DNA of 64,000 bases from Flavobacteriales bacterium (GTDB taxonomy: Bacteria; Bacteroidota; Bacteroidia; Flavobacteriales_D; Crocinitomicaceae): positions 1 to 64,000 of the forward strand of contig JABXHO010000052.1 of NCBI GenBank assembly GCA_013373595.1, given 5' to 3'. The position numbers and the translations under genes are program-made. Below, piece after piece: positions 27,590-35,901 of the stretch (positions are counted from its first letter, which is position 1; each line of letters begins with the position of its first letter). The notes under the pieces were generated by a model. It saw only the letters and a program-made list of their open reading frames with translations, made no database searches and was not told the origin of the DNA.

Positions 27590-28513
27590 TCCTTGTGAAC
27601 TTTGTGACCTTGTGATTTGTTTTTTTCACCACTAAGACACGGGCTTGACGGAGTCAAGGCACAAAGCTGTGTTTGGTTCTCAACGTAAAGAACATAACGC
27701 CAAAACGGTTTTGGTTGAATTACTTACTTCTTGTTTTTCAAGGTTTGTTTAAGCAATGGAAGTTCTTGTGAACTTTGTGACATTGTGGTTGTTCTTTTCA
27801 CCACTAGGACACGGGCTTGACGGAGTCAAGACACAAAGTTGTGTTTGATTCTCAGCGTAAAGAACAGAAAGCCACAATAGTACTGATTGAATTAATTATC
27901 TCTTGTGTTTCAAGGTTTGTTTAAACAATGGAAATCCTTGTGAACTTTGTGACATTGTGGTTGTTCTTTTCACCACTAAGACACGGGCTTGACGGAGTCA
28001 AGGCACAAAGCTGTGTTTGGTTTTCAACGTAAAGAACACAAAGCCAAAACGGTTTTGGTTGAATTACTTACCTCTTGTGTTTCAAAGTTTGTTTAAACAA
28101 TGGAAATCCTTGTGAACTTTGTGACATTGTGGTTGTTCTTTTTCACCACTAGGACACGGGCTTGACGGAGTCAAGACACAAAGCTATGTTTGGTTTTCAA
28201 CGTAAAGAACACAAAGTCAAAACGGTTTTGGTTGAATTACTTACTTCTTGTGTTTCAAGGTTTGTTTAAGCAATGGAAACTCTTGTGAACTTTGTGACGT
28301 TGTGGTTTATTTTTCACCACTAGGACACGGGCTTGACGGAGTCAAGACACAAAGCTGTGTTTGATTCTCAGCGTAAAGAACAAAAAGCCAAAACGGTGTT
28401 GATTGAATTAATTACCTCTTGTATTTCAAGGTCTGTTTAAACAATGGAAATCCTTGTGAACTTTGTGACATTGTGGTTGTTCTTTTTCACTACTAAGACA
28501 CAAAGCTGTGTTT
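27590..28513. repeat. Tandem array of ~172-bp intergenic repeats (five units plus a truncated sixth)
   Basis: The palindromic core CTTGACGGAGTCAAG recurs with the flanking GGG starting at 27641, 27813, 27985, 28158 and 28329, so the period is 171-173 bp. Each unit has the order CTTGTGAACTTTGTGAC, CACCACTA(A/G)GACAC, the palindrome, ACAAAGCTGTGTTT, AACGTAAAGAAC and a purine-rich tail. The sixth unit (from about 28449) lacks the palindrome and reads CTAAGACACAAAGCTGTG straight through. The array fills all the space between the FkbM-like gene and the stop codon of the gene at 28512. Small ORFs inside it are not credible genes. Confidence 0.92.
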
Positions 28514-29534
28514 AATTATCAATAGGCATGTCGGCGTCAATATTTAAAGGCTCGGACCGCTTTGCACGGTAGAAAACGCCTTCCATCATGAAATAATAAT
28601 CTGTTTCACTTACCGCTAATCCTTTCGATTGAATCAATATCAAGTTCGCCTTGTCATCATTCCACTCCTTGTATGTTCCAGTTTCTACGGAGTACGAGAA
28701 AAGGTTAAAACCAGTTATGCCAATTAAATCTGACCTGAAGACGGCGTAATCAACCACATTCATCGCTACGAGTGGGGTCAATTTGAGTGAAAAATCTTCT
28801 TGCACTTCTGCCGTTCCAATTGCAGTCACGATAAACAATCGCTCATCAATCACCTCAAAGTTGCAACCGAAATCTGGAGAATACGAAATTACTTCATTGT
28901 AGAGCTCTTGCTTGTTGGCAATATCGTACACAAAGTAACGCGATGCTAGTCCATCGTTTCGAAAATCCAATGCAATCTCCTCTACCGACGAAGGCAATCC
29001 AAATACAGGTTCTTTCGACGGCTTTTCCGTCTCTGATGTGAATCGCTTTGAGAGCAGATGTAATTGTTGTTTTTGAGCGTCGAAGTGAATTGTTTCGAGG
29101 AAATCCGTGAATGCTATCTTGGCATAAGACACCGCTTCTGCTGTATTCAGATCATACACATAAACCAAGGCATCGTTCTCCATCATCTCAAAATGGATGA
29201 GGTAATCCATCGCTGCGCTCAACTCAAATTTGTAGACATTTGAACCTTGAATATTCTTTACGATTTCGCCTGTTTCAAGATCACGGGCATACATCACTCC
29301 GTCTATTTCAAACCAAATTTTAGACTCGTCATGTGAAAGTGCAATTTCTCCGAAAACAGAGCCTTCTAATTCAGTCGATTGCTTAATTTCCAACGATTCC
29401 TTATCATGAACTGTGAGTTTCTTCAAATCCTCGTTAAAAACCACAACGATGTTTTCACCAACACAAATTTTATTGCTCGCAAAAGAGGAGGCTGTGATAA
29501 ATAATAGGAACGATAGGAGTAGAATTCGTTTCAT
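28512..29534 (-). CDS. Exported beta-propeller-like protein of unknown function
   Basis: A 340-residue protein with signal peptide MKRILLLSFLLFITASSFA. The mature part shows repeated four-stranded blade-like patterns with phrases such as KLTVHDKESLEIKQ, MYARDLETGEIVKNIQG, VYVYDLNTAEAVSYAK and RYFVYDIANKQELYN, typical of WD40/PQQ-like propellers that bind proteins or ligands. There is no lipobox and no sorting domain. Its stop codon lies inside the truncated last unit of the repeat array, so the array boundary and gene end coincide. Confidence 0.7.
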   Translation of the reverse strand: MKRILLLSFLLFITASSFASNKICVGENIVVVFNEDLKKLTVHDKESLEIKQSTELEGSVFGEIALSHDESKIWFEIDGVMYARDLETGEIVKNIQGSNVYKFELSAAMDYLIHFEMMENDALVYVYDLNTAEAVSYAKIAFTDFLETIHFDAQKQQLHLLSKRFTSETEKPSKEPVFGLPSSVEEIALDFRNDGLASRYFVYDIANKQELYNEVISYSPDFGCNFEVIDERLFIVTAIGTAEVQEDFSLKLTPLVAMNVVDYAVFRSDLIGITGFNLFSYSVETGTYKEWNDDKANLILIQSKGLAVSETDYYFMMEGVFYRAKRSEPLNIDADMPIDN

Positions 29535-29568
29535 AGTTTTAGCGTTTTCGAATTATTAAAGATAGTGT

Positions 29569-30015
29569 TTATTCAGTATCCTTTTTCAACAACCACAACC
29601 ACGCATCACCGATATCATCATCTTGCACAATTTTTGAAAAGCGGAAACCATTTTTCTTCAAAACTGTCGTAGAAGCATTATTCTCTGGAGCTGTTTTAGC
29701 AGTAATTGTAATATCTGGATTCTCCTTTTTTGCTCTATTTATTAATTCATTACACGCAAACGAAGCAATGCCTTTTCCTTCGTATTGTTTAAATGTCCAA
29801 TAGGCAATTTCCACTTCCCCATCTACTGGTTTACCAGTAAAACTACATGACCCTACGACTATACCATCGTCTAATATTAAATAGGCGATCCACGGAGGGT
29901 TGTATCCTATTTTCGGATAGTAATCTGCGTAAATTTCCAATAGCTGCTGACATTCAGGAGAGCTGAAAAGTGGGTCGTTCACGTTTTCGTTGAGGGATAA
30001 AACTTTTAATTCCAA
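29569..30015 (-). CDS. GNAT-family N-acetyltransferase (RimJ/RimL-like)
   Basis: A 148-residue acetyltransferase. The strand VEIAYWTFKQYEGKGIASFA (about 89-108) carries the acetyl-CoA pyrophosphate loop in the form Q-Y-E-G-K-G-I-A, followed by the helix CNELINRA and the late ENNASTTVLKKNGFRF segment typical of RimJ/RimL relatives. Such enzymes acetylate amino groups of proteins or small molecules; the target here is unknown. It stands alone between truA and the propeller-like gene. Confidence 0.82.
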   Translation of the reverse strand: MELKVLSLNENVNDPLFSSPECQQLLEIYADYYPKIGYNPPWIAYLILDDGIVVGSCSFTGKPVDGEVEIAYWTFKQYEGKGIASFACNELINRAKKENPDITITAKTAPENNASTTVLKKNGFRFSKIVQDDDIGDAWLWLLKKDTE

Positions 30016-30075
30016 GCTGATGTATGTTGATCCGACTGTTGTTTAAAGATATTCCAAATTTACATAGTTCAATCT

Positions 30076-30810
30076 TCAGTACTCAATTTTCCACAAAAAC
30101 AAACCATGAGCAGGAACGGAAGTCGAGGCTGCCTGTCGATCCATGGCCGCTAAAATTGTGGGGATATCTTCAGGCTTCAATTTACCCAATCCGACATCCA
30201 CCAAAGTACCTACCGTTGCACGCACCATATTCCGAAGGAATCGATCTGCTGAAATTTCAAAATAAAGCGTGCCATCTTCTTCCTGAATCCATTTGGCATG
30301 ACGCACATCGCATATATTTGTCTTGACGTCGGTGTGCAATTTCGATAAAGACGTGAAATCTTTTCTTCCAATCAGAAGTTGTGCTGCTTCGTTCATTTTT
30401 GTTACGTCTAGCTCCCGATTAACATACCAACTGGTTTGAGCACGAAATGGATCTTTTTGGGTGTGAATGAAGTATCGATATGTTCGTTCTGTGGCACTAA
30501 ACCGTGCGTGTAATTCATCTGAAACAGGATAAATCTTGGAAATCGCAATCGAATCAGGCAACATGCGGTTGATTTTCATCAGGAACAGATCGAGGTCATC
30601 AATCTGTGGAAGATCAACATGCAAGATGTAATGATGAGCGTGTACTCCCGTGTCGGTTCTACCGCAACCTACTACTTTCACTGGAACATTGGATTGCAAT
30701 CGACTAAGTTTGTTCTGAATTTCTTCCTGAACAGAAGGCGCGTTGGGCTGAATTTGCCAACCGTTAAACGATGATCCATCGTAAGAGAGCTCAAAAAAGT
30801 ACCGTTGCAT
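30076..30810 (-). CDS. truA: tRNA pseudouridine(38-40) synthase
   Basis: A 244-residue enzyme that converts uridines 38-40 of the tRNA anticodon arm to pseudouridine. The catalytic motif GCGRTDTGVHAHHY (residues 48-61) contains the nucleophilic Asp (D53). The N-terminal YDGSSFNGWQIQPN, TYRYFIHTQKDPF and the C-terminal RFLRNMVRATVGTLVDVG blocks are all family landmarks. Length is normal. Its only visible promoter element ends 4 bp before the ATG. Confidence 0.96.
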   Translation of the reverse strand: MQRYFFELSYDGSSFNGWQIQPNAPSVQEEIQNKLSRLQSNVPVKVVGCGRTDTGVHAHHYILHVDLPQIDDLDLFLMKINRMLPDSIAISKIYPVSDELHARFSATERTYRYFIHTQKDPFRAQTSWYVNRELDVTKMNEAAQLLIGRKDFTSLSKLHTDVKTNICDVRHAKWIQEEDGTLYFEISADRFLRNMVRATVGTLVDVGLGKLKPEDIPTILAAMDRQAASTSVPAHGLFLWKIEY

Positions 30811-30814
30811 GACG

Positions 30815-30822
30815 CAAAGATA
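30815..30822 (-). promoter_or_regulatory. truA -7 promoter element
   Basis: TATCTTTG on the minus strand matches TAnnTTTG, with CGTC and then the truA ATG following. No TTG is found at the -33 distance. As at rsgA, this predicts a leaderless or very short-leader mRNA. Confidence 0.45.
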
Positions 30823-30844
30823 CGATTAACCCAGATTTCGAGCA

Positions 30845-30901
30845 GAAAAAACTCCCACCATCAAAGACCTACTCTGTGAAACGATCAATGAAGGGTGGGA
30901 G
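30845..30901 (-). terminator. Terminator after the PKD/T9SS gene
   Basis: CTCCCACC (30852-30859) and GGTGGGAG (30894-30901) form an 8-bp perfect stem around a 34-base loop. Read leftward it is followed by a run of six Ts, 34 bp beyond the stop of the gene at 30935. Confidence 0.65.
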
Positions 30902-30934
30902 CTCGAACCTACGTTTAGTTGTGTAGTTTGTATT

Positions 30935-31756
30935 TTATCGTCGAATGAATTTACGCGTACCGATCAATCCTTTTTCGGCATCCATCAATCGGATCATGTA
31001 CACACCACTGGGCAACTCACTTACTGGAATCTCAGTTATTTCGGAAGTGAGGTCTGCGCGAATCATTTCTCGACCAACAAGATCAACAATCGAGGCATAC
31101 GTACCTGTTGGCATATTGTCCAACTTCACGTTGAGAACAGTACTTGCTGGGTTTGGGTACAGTTCAAACTCTTTCAAACGGAATGACCACAAATCTGCCA
31201 AACTATCCTGAACAACAACCTGGTAACAAGTTGAATCTTCACATGTTACTTGAAGTGAATCATCGTAATAGGAATACAGACATACCCAATACGTTCCAGC
31301 AGATGCGTACGTATGCGTTGGATTTGTTGAGTAAGCGGTAGAACCATCTCCGAAATACCATTGATTAGCACTTGTTCCTGAAGAAGTATTGTTGAACATC
31401 ACCGTATTTCCACTCACTGTGTACGTGAAATCAGCATCGCATGGTGTGTTGGTCGTGCTATCTTGAACTGTTATTGATTGACAAATGGTATCGGCACAAA
31501 AACCACCAACAGAATCAGAATAGTATGCATACAGACAAACGTCGTAGGTTCCCGCTGCTGCGTAGCTGTGCGTTGGATTAATTGCCTGCGAAGCACTTCC
31601 GTCTCCAAAATGCCAATTGTAATACGATGTGCCCGAAGATAAGTTGGTCAATTGAACGGAATTGCCAGAGACCGAAAAGGAAAAGTTTGCTGCACATTGA
31701 GCATGCGAAATAACCGCCGATAAGACAATGCTTGCTAAAAGGATGAATTTTTTCAT
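30935..31756 (-). CDS. Secreted protein with two PKD domains and a T9SS sorting domain
   Basis: A 273-residue protein with signal peptide MKKFILLASIVLSAVISHAQ. Two PKD-type beta-sandwich domains follow (about 21-98 and 104-185), each with the diagnostic WHFGDGSA/WYFGDGST strand and PTHSYAAAGTYDVCLY/PTHTYASAGTYWVCLY. The last ~75 residues (from FELYPNPASTVLNVKL to GTRKFIRR) are a type A T9SS C-terminal domain, so the protein should cross the outer membrane by T9SS. PKD domains usually mediate surface adhesion or glycan binding. It is a single-gene unit. Confidence 0.88.
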   Translation of the reverse strand: MKKFILLASIVLSAVISHAQCAANFSFSVSGNSVQLTNLSSGTSYYNWHFGDGSASQAINPTHSYAAAGTYDVCLYAYYSDSVGGFCADTICQSITVQDSTTNTPCDADFTYTVSGNTVMFNNTSSGTSANQWYFGDGSTAYSTNPTHTYASAGTYWVCLYSYYDDSLQVTCEDSTCYQVVVQDSLADLWSFRLKEFELYPNPASTVLNVKLDNMPTGTYASIVDLVGREMIRADLTSEITEIPVSELPSGVYMIRLMDAEKGLIGTRKFIRR

Positions 31757-31829
31757 GATTTGAAAATTTGGGTTTCTATTTAACTAGATACCCACGTGTT
31801 TCAAAACGCTGCATTTCATTTTCAAAAAT

Positions 31830-33359
31830 CTAAAAATAAAAACAATAACCTACGCGAATTCCATATCTGCGGCGGACTGACTCGTAATTCAGCGCAGGAG
31901 TTGATTGATTGGTAACTCCCAATTGTATCCACGGTTCAACATACACCGAATGATGATTTCCAAATCGATATAAGTATTTCATCGAACCACCAACAGAGAG
32001 CATTCCACTAGTATGATACCCTTCTTGTGTATCAATGGTAAAGTCGGAAGTATCAGGAAGTACCACACCGGTATTCGTACCAAATAGGCTCACGGCTCCT
32101 CCTACCGAAAACTCCAATGCACTTCGTGGACTAATGGGTTGCGTCCAATTGAACTGGAATGGAAGCGAAAAAATTCTATACGTATTCAAACTTACTCCCG
32201 AGGCAATAATGCTTGAATCATACACGCTCGTATGCGTGATGTAGGTGGTGTCAAATGTTGACGTATCAACGGTATAGGTGATCGAATCCACGACAGTGTA
32301 CGGAACAACCTCTTCACTTTTGTATTGGTAATTTTCACGACTCGCATTGTAGTGCAGTCCACTTCCAAATGAGAAACGGTCTGTGAAATGATAGTTTACG
32401 CCAAATCGTGCATCTAAACTGAATTGATCCGAGGCTGCATTGTTGAGTGCCGTAAGAATCAGAGGATCAACTCCCTCTGAAGAAGGAATATTTCTAAACG
32501 ACGACACTCCCATGGAAGCTTCGAGGGAGAAAGCTTTCCAAAACGGTGACTTCACAAATGGGGGCGTATGTTCCTGTTCAAACGAGACCAGCATTCCCTT
32601 CGGTTGAGGAATAGGCATAATTGGATTCAGAGGTAAAGAACCTCTCAACTCGGAACTGTCAGGTGATGGAATAATGGAACTCGAACTGGTTTGATCTTCG
32701 GTTTCTGTTCTTTTTGTTGAAGAAGATATTCTAGCAGAAGGTGTTTGTTTATCCGAAGAAGTATCCATCGATAATTCATTCCCTGATCCCGATTCATTTT
32801 TGGTAGAGAAGTTCTGCCCTTCCACTCCTTCAGGTTTTGATACTTTGTTATCGTTTGTTTGATTCAATGACAAGCCATTTTGCTCGTCCACTTTCGAATC
32901 ATTCGATCCACTACTTTTGGTTTTCGCGTTTGACTTTTTTGAACTGTATGTGGGATTGAAAGCATCATTTGTTGAGTTGGATTCACTTAATTTAGATGCT
33001 TCCGTTTTTATCGAGGGTGTTGTTTGAACAGTTACGGCGTCCGAGTCTATATCGTCCATTCGCGTCTCATCTACGCCCTCCTCTACTCCGCTCGCTTCCA
33101 TTTTCTGCTTGGACGAATCTTTTTGAGTATGCTGCGCTACAAGTTCCTCAGACTTTCCGGTCTCAGAAATAAAGAAATACGTTCCTCCCGCAATAAGAAG
33201 TGCTCCAAGCCCAAGCATGAACCAGATGAAGAATCGTTTTCTCCTTTTAGCCGACAAAGCAGATGAAGTGGACGTCCACACACTTTCTGGCGGAGTCATT
33301 TCGAACCCGTCTAGCTTCTCACGGATGAGACGATCTATGTTGTTAGGCTCTTTCGACAT
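31830..33359 (-). CDS. Dual-membrane anti-sigma-like protein with outer-membrane barrel
   Basis: A 509-residue protein. The first ~40 residues are a small cytoplasmic-type head (MSKEPNNIDRLIREKLDGFE...MTPPESVW), followed by a basic stop and one membrane helix (RFFIWFMLGLGALLIAGGTY, about 42-62). Residues ~65-240 are a Ser/Thr/Asn/Lys-rich low-complexity linker that could span the periplasm. Residues ~260-509 are an outer-membrane beta-barrel with alternating aromatic strands, ending in Phe (GIRVGYCFYF). It overlaps the upstream ECF sigma gene by 17 bp. The layout matches the dual membrane-spanning anti-sigma factors (Dma) described in Bacteroides thetaiotaomicron; function as an anti-sigma factor is inference. 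Confidence 0.78.
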   Translation of the reverse strand: MSKEPNNIDRLIREKLDGFEMTPPESVWTSTSSALSAKRRKRFFIWFMLGLGALLIAGGTYFFISETGKSEELVAQHTQKDSSKQKMEASGVEEGVDETRMDDIDSDAVTVQTTPSIKTEASKLSESNSTNDAFNPTYSSKKSNAKTKSSGSNDSKVDEQNGLSLNQTNDNKVSKPEGVEGQNFSTKNESGSGNELSMDTSSDKQTPSARISSSTKRTETEDQTSSSSIIPSPDSSELRGSLPLNPIMPIPQPKGMLVSFEQEHTPPFVKSPFWKAFSLEASMGVSSFRNIPSSEGVDPLILTALNNAASDQFSLDARFGVNYHFTDRFSFGSGLHYNASRENYQYKSEEVVPYTVVDSITYTVDTSTFDTTYITHTSVYDSSIIASGVSLNTYRIFSLPFQFNWTQPISPRSALEFSVGGAVSLFGTNTGVVLPDTSDFTIDTQEGYHTSGMLSVGGSMKYLYRFGNHHSVYVEPWIQLGVTNQSTPALNYESVRRRYGIRVGYCFYF

Positions 33360-33897
33360 ATTCCATTGTTTTTGGTTGTAACATTTCCATTAATGCCTTC
33401 CGTCCACGTGTCAGTTGAGAGCGTGATGCTCCTTCCGTGATTCCTAAAGTTTCCGCAATTTCTTTATGACTGTATCCTTCAATTGCATACATGTTAAATA
33501 CCAAGCGGTACCCCGTGGGAAGTTCGTTGATTTTTTTCAAAATATCTTCAGCATTAATTTCGCTCAAAATGGATTCCTGGGAAGAAATCTCTGGTGCTTT
33601 CTCTATATCATATTGGTCGATTTTTTTGACTGAATTCTGATAATGACGAATGGCCACATTTACTGCAATGCGTTTAATCCATCCTTCAAATGACCCTTTA
33701 TCCTGAAATGTTTCCAACTTATTGAACACACGTATAAATGTTTCTTGAAGGATGTCTTTTGCATCCTCCTCATTTTTAGCATAGCGATAGCAGATAGGAT
33801 ACACTTTGCACGAAAATCTATCGTACAACACTTTCTGATACCGAGCTTTGCCTTTTTTGCACTTCTCGATCAGCCGTGTATCGCTAATTGTTATCAT
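33343..33897 (-). CDS. ECF-type RNA polymerase sigma factor
   Basis: A 184-residue sigma-70 family regulator. Region 2 shows YPICYRYAKNEEDAKDILQE and RVFNKLETFQDKGSFEGWIK (about 30-72), then IAVNVAIRHYQ. Region 4 (about 120-172) shows LPTGYRLVFNMYAIEGYSHK and EIAETLGITEGASRSQLTRG as helix-turn-helix. It overlaps the following barrel-linked anti-sigma-like gene by 17 bp, so the two are made together. The regulon is unknown; auto-regulation is common in this class. Confidence 0.9.
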   Translation of the reverse strand: MITISDTRLIEKCKKGKARYQKVLYDRFSCKVYPICYRYAKNEEDAKDILQETFIRVFNKLETFQDKGSFEGWIKRIAVNVAIRHYQNSVKKIDQYDIEKAPEISSQESILSEINAEDILKKINELPTGYRLVFNMYAIEGYSHKEIAETLGITEGASRSQLTRGRKALMEMLQPKTMEYVERA

Positions 33898-34082
33898 TTT
33901 CAGGTTCTATCTTCATAGATACAGCGTATTACGAAAACGCTGCACGGGGTTGAAAAAAAGACGCATTTATTTTGAAATAAGTTCGTCCGAACATCTTTTT
34001 TAAATGGAAAAATATTATCGGAAAAGCTTGGGAACTTGGTGGTTTTCACAAATTTTGAATTGATCTCATCCCACAGTTTCTC

Positions 34083-34375
34083 TCAACGCAAAGAATAAAG
34101 CATTTTAAACCACGAGGACACAGATCAATCGTAGATTGATTCACAAAGCAGCATTGCAAACAATACCTTTGCGCCTTGGAGTTCTCCACGGTAAACTACA
34201 CACAGCTTTGTGTCTTGACAGAGTCAAGCCCGTGTCTTAGTGGTAGAAAAAAAATAAACCACAACGTCACAAAGTTCACAACGATTCATAGGCTCTACAT
34301 GGATTTTTCAGACACGAAGAACTCATGCAAACAACAACTGTGCGCCTTAGTGGCAGAAAAAACAAACACAGCCAA
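34083..34375. repeat. Second cluster of the intergenic repeat family, rearranged
   Basis: This 558-bp gap (33898-34455) holds no credible gene. It contains the same words as the array at 27.6 kb in two opposite orientations. Forward: CCACGAGGACACA, a different palindrome (ATCAATC-GTA-GATTGAT, 34124-34140), then CACAAAGC. Inverted: ACACAGCTTTGTGT, CTTGACAGAGTCAAG (34214-34228), CCCGTGTCTTAGTGGT and CACAACGTCACAAAGTTCACAA. Further degraded pieces (GCGCCTTAGTGGCAGAAA) follow to about 34375. A 141-codon ORF reading through it is spurious. Confidence 0.82.
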
Positions 34376-34400
34376 TTCAAAAAAGAGAAAGCTCTGTAAA

Positions 34401-34433
34401 ACAAAAAGGGCATTTCACTATGGAAACGCCCTT
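34401..34433 (-). terminator. Terminator after the TPR/PD40 gene
   Basis: Read leftward, AAGGGC at 34433-34428 pairs with GCCCTT at 34411-34406 (6 bp) and an inner TTTC/GAAA stem adds 4 bp after one mismatch. A T-rich tract (TTTTTGT) follows. It is 23 bp past the stop at 34456. Confidence 0.7.
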
Positions 34434-34455
34434 GCTATTATCGTGAGATTCTATC

Positions 34456-35832
34456 TTAATTCGATGGAAACTCAAAGTTTTTCATGTCTACTTCGTAGAT
34501 ATCAATACTTGCTTTTGAACCTACAAGTTCATACCCCGAAACAAATGCCTTTTTCATTTCTGGTGAATACACAAAGTGCGTATCGTTGTTTACTGTGTTA
34601 ACTCCAATTCCAAGGTTTACAGGAGTTCCCCACTCGCCCCCTTTGTTTTCAACAACATAAACATCTAATCCTCCCATTCCAACAAGTCCGTTCGAACTAA
34701 AGAACAAGTAACGACCATCAGGTGTAATGAAAGGCGTAGTTTCGCGACCTGTTGTGTTAATACCCTCAGGTAAAGGCTTCGCTTCCCCCCATTTGTTTCC
34801 GTCTCGTTCAACTACATAAATGTCTGTCGAGCTTTTGTCTCCTTTGCGGTCCGTCACAAAATACATCGTGTTTCCATCAGCTGTTAATGTTGCCGATCCT
34901 TCGAAGTATGATGTGTTGATGGATTTATTTTTGATGATTTTCGGTGTGTTCCATGTTCCTTTATTGTTCTTTTTGATTTCGCAAATATCAGAACCTCTCG
35001 TTGTTTTTTTGTCTCCTGTGAAGGTTGTGTTCAACGTCATAATTCCCGTTAATCCATCTGGAGAAACGTAATTAAGTGCATCAAATCCGTCAGAGTTTAA
35101 CTTTCCAAGCTCATTGCTAGCATCTCTCCATTCTCCCGATTCTTTATCGTACGTACATCTGTACGTATCCTCGAAGTAACGCTGGTCGTCTGGATTCAAT
35201 CCACCACCCGTTGTGTTGCTGCGTCGTGATGTAAAGTACGCTGTGGGCAAATCTCCTAAAAGAACCATGTTGTAATCATCGTAGCCTGAATTGATGTCTC
35301 CTTTCAAACGAACGCGTTCAACATACTCCTCATCTTTCGCCATTTCAGCCAAAGCAAATTCACATTGGGCAATTTGATCATCTACCAAAAGCTCGGCGGC
35401 TCTTCTTTTACTCAAACGATCTTTGGCTTTTTGAAAGTTGATTATCGCTGTATCAATATTTCCCAATCGATGGTAGCAAGTTCCTAAAATGAAGTATACT
35501 TCTTCATCTGTTTTATCAGCTCCCATTTCTTCAGCTTCTAGCGCATATTTCAAAGAATAACCGAAGTTGTCCATTGCATAATGACATTTGCTAATCCAGA
35601 AAGAAGCTTTCCAACTGTTTGGATCTTTTACTGAGGCTTGTCTGAATTTAATCAACGCATCTTTCATTCTACCATCTAAAAAGAGCGTACGCCCTTCTTC
35701 AATAAGATAAGCAGAAGAGGCTTTGTCGACAATACTCGTAGTAGAATCGGGGGGAGTAGTCATCGCAGATGCGTTTGAGTTAACGGTGAACAATAGCGCA
35801 AATACGGCTACTACGCGGATCCAATTTTTCAT
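34456..35832 (-). CDS. Exported TPR and PD40 beta-propeller protein
   Basis: A 458-residue protein from the ATG at 35832, which begins the signal peptide MKNWIRVVAVFALLFTVNSN; an ATG 33 bp upstream adds a polar extension. Residues ~50-165 are TPR-like helices (GRMKDALIKFRQASVKDPNS, YFILGTCYHRLGNIDTAIIN). Residues ~180-455 form a PD40/WD40-like propeller with blades such as ATLTADGNTMYFVTDRKG, TPFITPDGRYLFFSSNGLVG and HFVYSPEMKKAFVSGY. The order resembles the N-terminal part of PorE-type T9SS-associated proteins, but the OmpA-like C-terminal domain of PorE is absent. Confidence 0.8.
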   Translation of the reverse strand: MKNWIRVVAVFALLFTVNSNASAMTTPPDSTTSIVDKASSAYLIEEGRTLFLDGRMKDALIKFRQASVKDPNSWKASFWISKCHYAMDNFGYSLKYALEAEEMGADKTDEEVYFILGTCYHRLGNIDTAIINFQKAKDRLSKRRAAELLVDDQIAQCEFALAEMAKDEEYVERVRLKGDINSGYDDYNMVLLGDLPTAYFTSRRSNTTGGGLNPDDQRYFEDTYRCTYDKESGEWRDASNELGKLNSDGFDALNYVSPDGLTGIMTLNTTFTGDKKTTRGSDICEIKKNNKGTWNTPKIIKNKSINTSYFEGSATLTADGNTMYFVTDRKGDKSSTDIYVVERDGNKWGEAKPLPEGINTTGRETTPFITPDGRYLFFSSNGLVGMGGLDVYVVENKGGEWGTPVNLGIGVNTVNNDTHFVYSPEMKKAFVSGYELVGSKASIDIYEVDMKNFEFPSN

Positions 35833-35901
35833 AAATACTTTTTTTGGTTTTCCTGTGAAGTACAAAAGTTATGCAAAAAAACGAAAATTTGACCGAATCC
35901 A

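Noticed and set aside
27590-28513. Possible CRISPR array
   Set aside because: The units are ~172 bp and nearly identical throughout; there are no short direct repeats with unique spacers and no cas genes in the window.
29569-30015. Possible antibiotic-modifying acetyltransferase
   Set aside because: The sequence fits general RimJ/RimL-like GNAT enzymes, and nothing in it or around it points to drug resistance or mobility.
34176-34601. 141-codon ORF on the plus strand
   Set aside because: It reads through degenerate copies of the intergenic repeat and then antisense to the TPR/PD40 gene; the composition is not protein-like and it has no supported start.
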